This document shows, in pieces, positions 62,031 to 64,000 of a stretch of DNA of 64,000 nt. Under the pieces are notes generated by a model that saw nothing but the letters and a program-made list of their open reading frames with translations, was not told the origin of the DNA and ran no database searches. Both the position numbers and the translations under genes were made by a program. This stretch comes from Acanthaster planci (taxonomy: Eukaryota > Echinodermata > Asteroidea > Valvatida > Acanthasteridae). Numbering within the stretch: the stretch's first letter is position 1; every line of letters begins with the position of its first letter. The stretch is taken from the NCBI RefSeq assembly GCF_001949145.1, contig NW_019091486.1, positions 78,234 to 142,233 of the forward strand. Reading direction: 5' to 3'.

Positions 62031-63439
62031 ATTGCTTCGAAGTTGCTGTGCGGGGCGGTGGGATACTAGTCTTTGGTGAGATTCTCCTCTCGTTAGAGAC
62101 AGGAAAGTGACTCTTCTTGAGCATTGGTACCATCAATGTTGGGCCACGGCCTGTCGTTTCCTCATTGTTCCTGTAATAACCACGCCATTTCATCGGTAAT
62201 ATGCAGCCATGTCTCATGTTGTATAACCAAACTAACCACCATCAGTTTGTTCGATCAACGCCCCATGAAAATAAACTTTTTTCCCCTAGTGATTTTATTG
62301 GTACTAAGGGTGACACAATTTCCCCGACTGCTGGTCTGTACAATATATTTAACTAAACAGATTTAAATTTCCAAACTAAAAAAAAATAAATAAACGGTTG
62401 CAATAATTTATCTGGAAACGAAGCTTTGAAAGCATACGTTGCAAGACTTTTTTCCTGCATTTTTTTTTGTATTGAGGATTGTCAAAGTACACAGCAAAGC
62501 CCCTTATCAGTTTTTTGTTTATCCCTTTTTGGGGGGGGGTATTTGTTTCGTTTCAGCTAATTTCTTCAATCTGTCGCTAAAGCTTTATTTTATGTGCGTA
62601 TCGGCGGTTTGTACATGTAGACGCATTGTGAGGCAGGTTGCTGGTAGTGCTTAGTTTTTTGCCTTAATAGCTAGCAGTATAGCTAAATACATCGTAGTGA
62701 CATTTTTCCTGAGTCCTTCGTAAATCTTTAAATATCAGCACATTTCTCCTGTTTGATCGTTGGCGTACCTACATTGAATTTGCTCCTTTCGGTTCTACAG
62801 CTGCTATCCATCTGACTGATCCAAAAGCCGTGAAAAGCTGTGTTTTCTCTTTGGTTCGTTTCGTGCACGTTTTATTTTTGCACAGTTGCAAATGCACCTC
62901 TTGTTTTCTCAGTTATGACGTCATTTTATTTAGTAGTTGGTTTGTTGACCGCCAGTTCAGTCAACTTTTCTGACTCGCTTTTCACTAGTATTTGTATTCT
63001 ATTCCTGTGACCGTTCCTTAAATAATTGGACTAACCTCGTTCCTTATTGTTTCCAACGGCGTTTTCATTGTTTGTTCTAATATCAAGGTTCAATTTCATT
63101 TTTAAATTAGATGAAAACGTTACTGAATATCTGCCAACTAACTACCTGTTCTTTTCATTTTTTGACAATCTGATTTCATTCATTATGTGAAAGATACAAA
63201 CACCCAAATGAATCACATTGAATCTCTCATTTATCCTTTTTGATACTTATTGGTTCCATTGCCTAAGTCTGGAATACCTTAAAGGAAAAAGTGGGTGAAG
63301 ACACATCTGAAGTTATGGAATCAAACGGCAGTTACAAACTGTCATTCGAATGTATACGTCTACGTAGAGTACACAGGATTAACCCCATCCCAGCCAGTCT
63401 GGCTGTTTCCTTTTCCCCTCTCTTTCTATCTCTCATCAG

Positions 63440-63580
63440 AGCCAGGGTCACCTGTCATCGCCTCATACAGCCCCAGTTTCATCTCCAGATACGAAGGAGA
63501 CGATGTCCTCCTGTCCTGCACGGTCAAGGACAAGGACGACCACACCGTGTCCTGGACGTTCCTGGGCTCCACGCCAATAT
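63440..63580 (+). CDS. First-half immunoglobulin-domain exon
   Basis: 141 nt, phase 1 at both ends, acceptor CTCATCAG after a pyrimidine tract and donor ATAT/GTGAGC. The 47 residues include SPSFISRYEGDDVLLSCTVK and HTVSWTFLGSTPI. The cysteine and the tryptophan 13 residues later, with the EGDDVLLSC strand-B motif, are hallmarks of an Ig domain. The second half must lie beyond the right edge. It fits in frame after the signal exon at 39321 or after E3. It is part of an extracellular or secreted Ig-superfamily protein; which one cannot be told. Confidence 0.7.
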
Positions 63581-64000
63581 GTGAGCTGGACCTCCTTTGG
63601 TGTATAGGCTAATCTGAAGGGACGTAGATTACGACGGAGACTACTATCTCATTACTTGCACCAAGCGTAGCCAAACGCAACGCCATACGTGTTATGTTAA
63701 TCCAGTCTTTCTTTTGTGTCCGTGAAAGTGAAACGCATGAACGCAGCGCGTACGCAACGCGGCCAAAACACGTACATATGGAAAGCCGCCTTAAATCTGA
63801 GTCAGGAGAACACCCTACTTGGTAAAAGTGATATTCAGCGCGGGGTCACTGTCTTCATGTAAGTGGGATGCTGCTGCAGTAATTTTTTTCTGCTTCGGGT
63901 TACCAGATAGCAGGGTCATTTTTGTATACGTCACAAACGTGGCTGCTACTTGATACTACGTGTAACTGAATGAAGAAAGCTGTTTAAAAATAACGGGCGA
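63581..64000. other. Intron of the Ig-superfamily gene
   Basis: Follows a strong donor; no further exon is visible before the window ends. Confidence 0.5.

Larger units (their letters stand above)
51275..63439. other. Probable long intron with short repeats, no exon recognised
   Basis: No segment combines an open frame, correct splice sites and recognisable motif. Contents noted: an ATTA-rich cluster at about 52760-52850, a short perfect palindrome ACCATGGAGG / CCTCCATGGT at 56437-56464, and two GGTGTTA-ended elements. Second halves of the Ig domains, expected to carry a D-x-G-x-Y-x-C motif, were looked for and not found. Confidence 0.45.

Overview
The window is genomic DNA from an invertebrate animal. 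Genes have short exons with GT-AG introns, about 40% GC overall with GC-richer exons, and many short inverted-repeat elements. The protein types (RING/B-box/filamin/NHL TRIM proteins in lineage-specific copies, an immunoglobulin-superfamily gene with phase-1 exons) would suit amphioxus, a hemichordate or another marine invertebrate. The species cannot be fixed from sequence alone, and no bacterial or viral gene organisation was seen.

Left half (4.7-37 kb): five protein genes of two families. Two minus-strand TRIM-NHL E3 ligase genes, called here T1 (10.8-14.6 kb) and T2 (23.6-31.1 kb), share an identical four-exon plan with all introns in phase 2 and middle exons of exactly 177 and 204 nt. 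Three plus-strand genes, A (4.7-6.0 kb), B (15.3-16.8 kb) and C (32.6-36.9 kb), form a second family that I do not recognise. Each has a very short first exon, a phase-1 intron, a conserved N-terminal motif of the type [ED]-x-G-x-[VI]-x-K-V-K-I next to a basic patch, proline-rich SH3-ligand-like motifs (A, B), and an acidic tail with tyrosine motifs around a shared S-D-E-x-Y-x-x-[LM]-K signature. T1/B and T2/C are head-to-head pairs with 670 bp and about 1.5 kb between start codons, so a two-gene module appears to have been duplicated. A is a third family member with no visible TRIM partner inside the window. The pairing suggests, by inference only, that a cytoplasmic ubiquitin ligase and a phosphotyrosine/SH3 adaptor-like protein are co-expressed and may act in one pathway.

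Right half (37-64 kb): mostly non-coding, probably the long introns of a plus-strand gene. A signal-peptide exon lies at 39.3 kb. Three homologous exons that look like half immunoglobulin domains lie at 48.7, 50.3 and 51.1 kb, and a clear half-Ig exon lies at 63.4 kb. All have phase-1 boundaries and can be joined in frame; the gene continues past the right edge.

Repeats: several terminal-inverted-repeat elements resembling MITEs (10.3-10.7, 11.8-12.1 with a 7-bp target duplication, 21.9-22.4, 44.0, 56.7 and 61.9 kb), a CGTCGTG-rich inverted repeat near 3 kb, and a T-rich minisatellite present twice in the first intron of T2. No rRNA, convincing tRNA or CRISPR was found.
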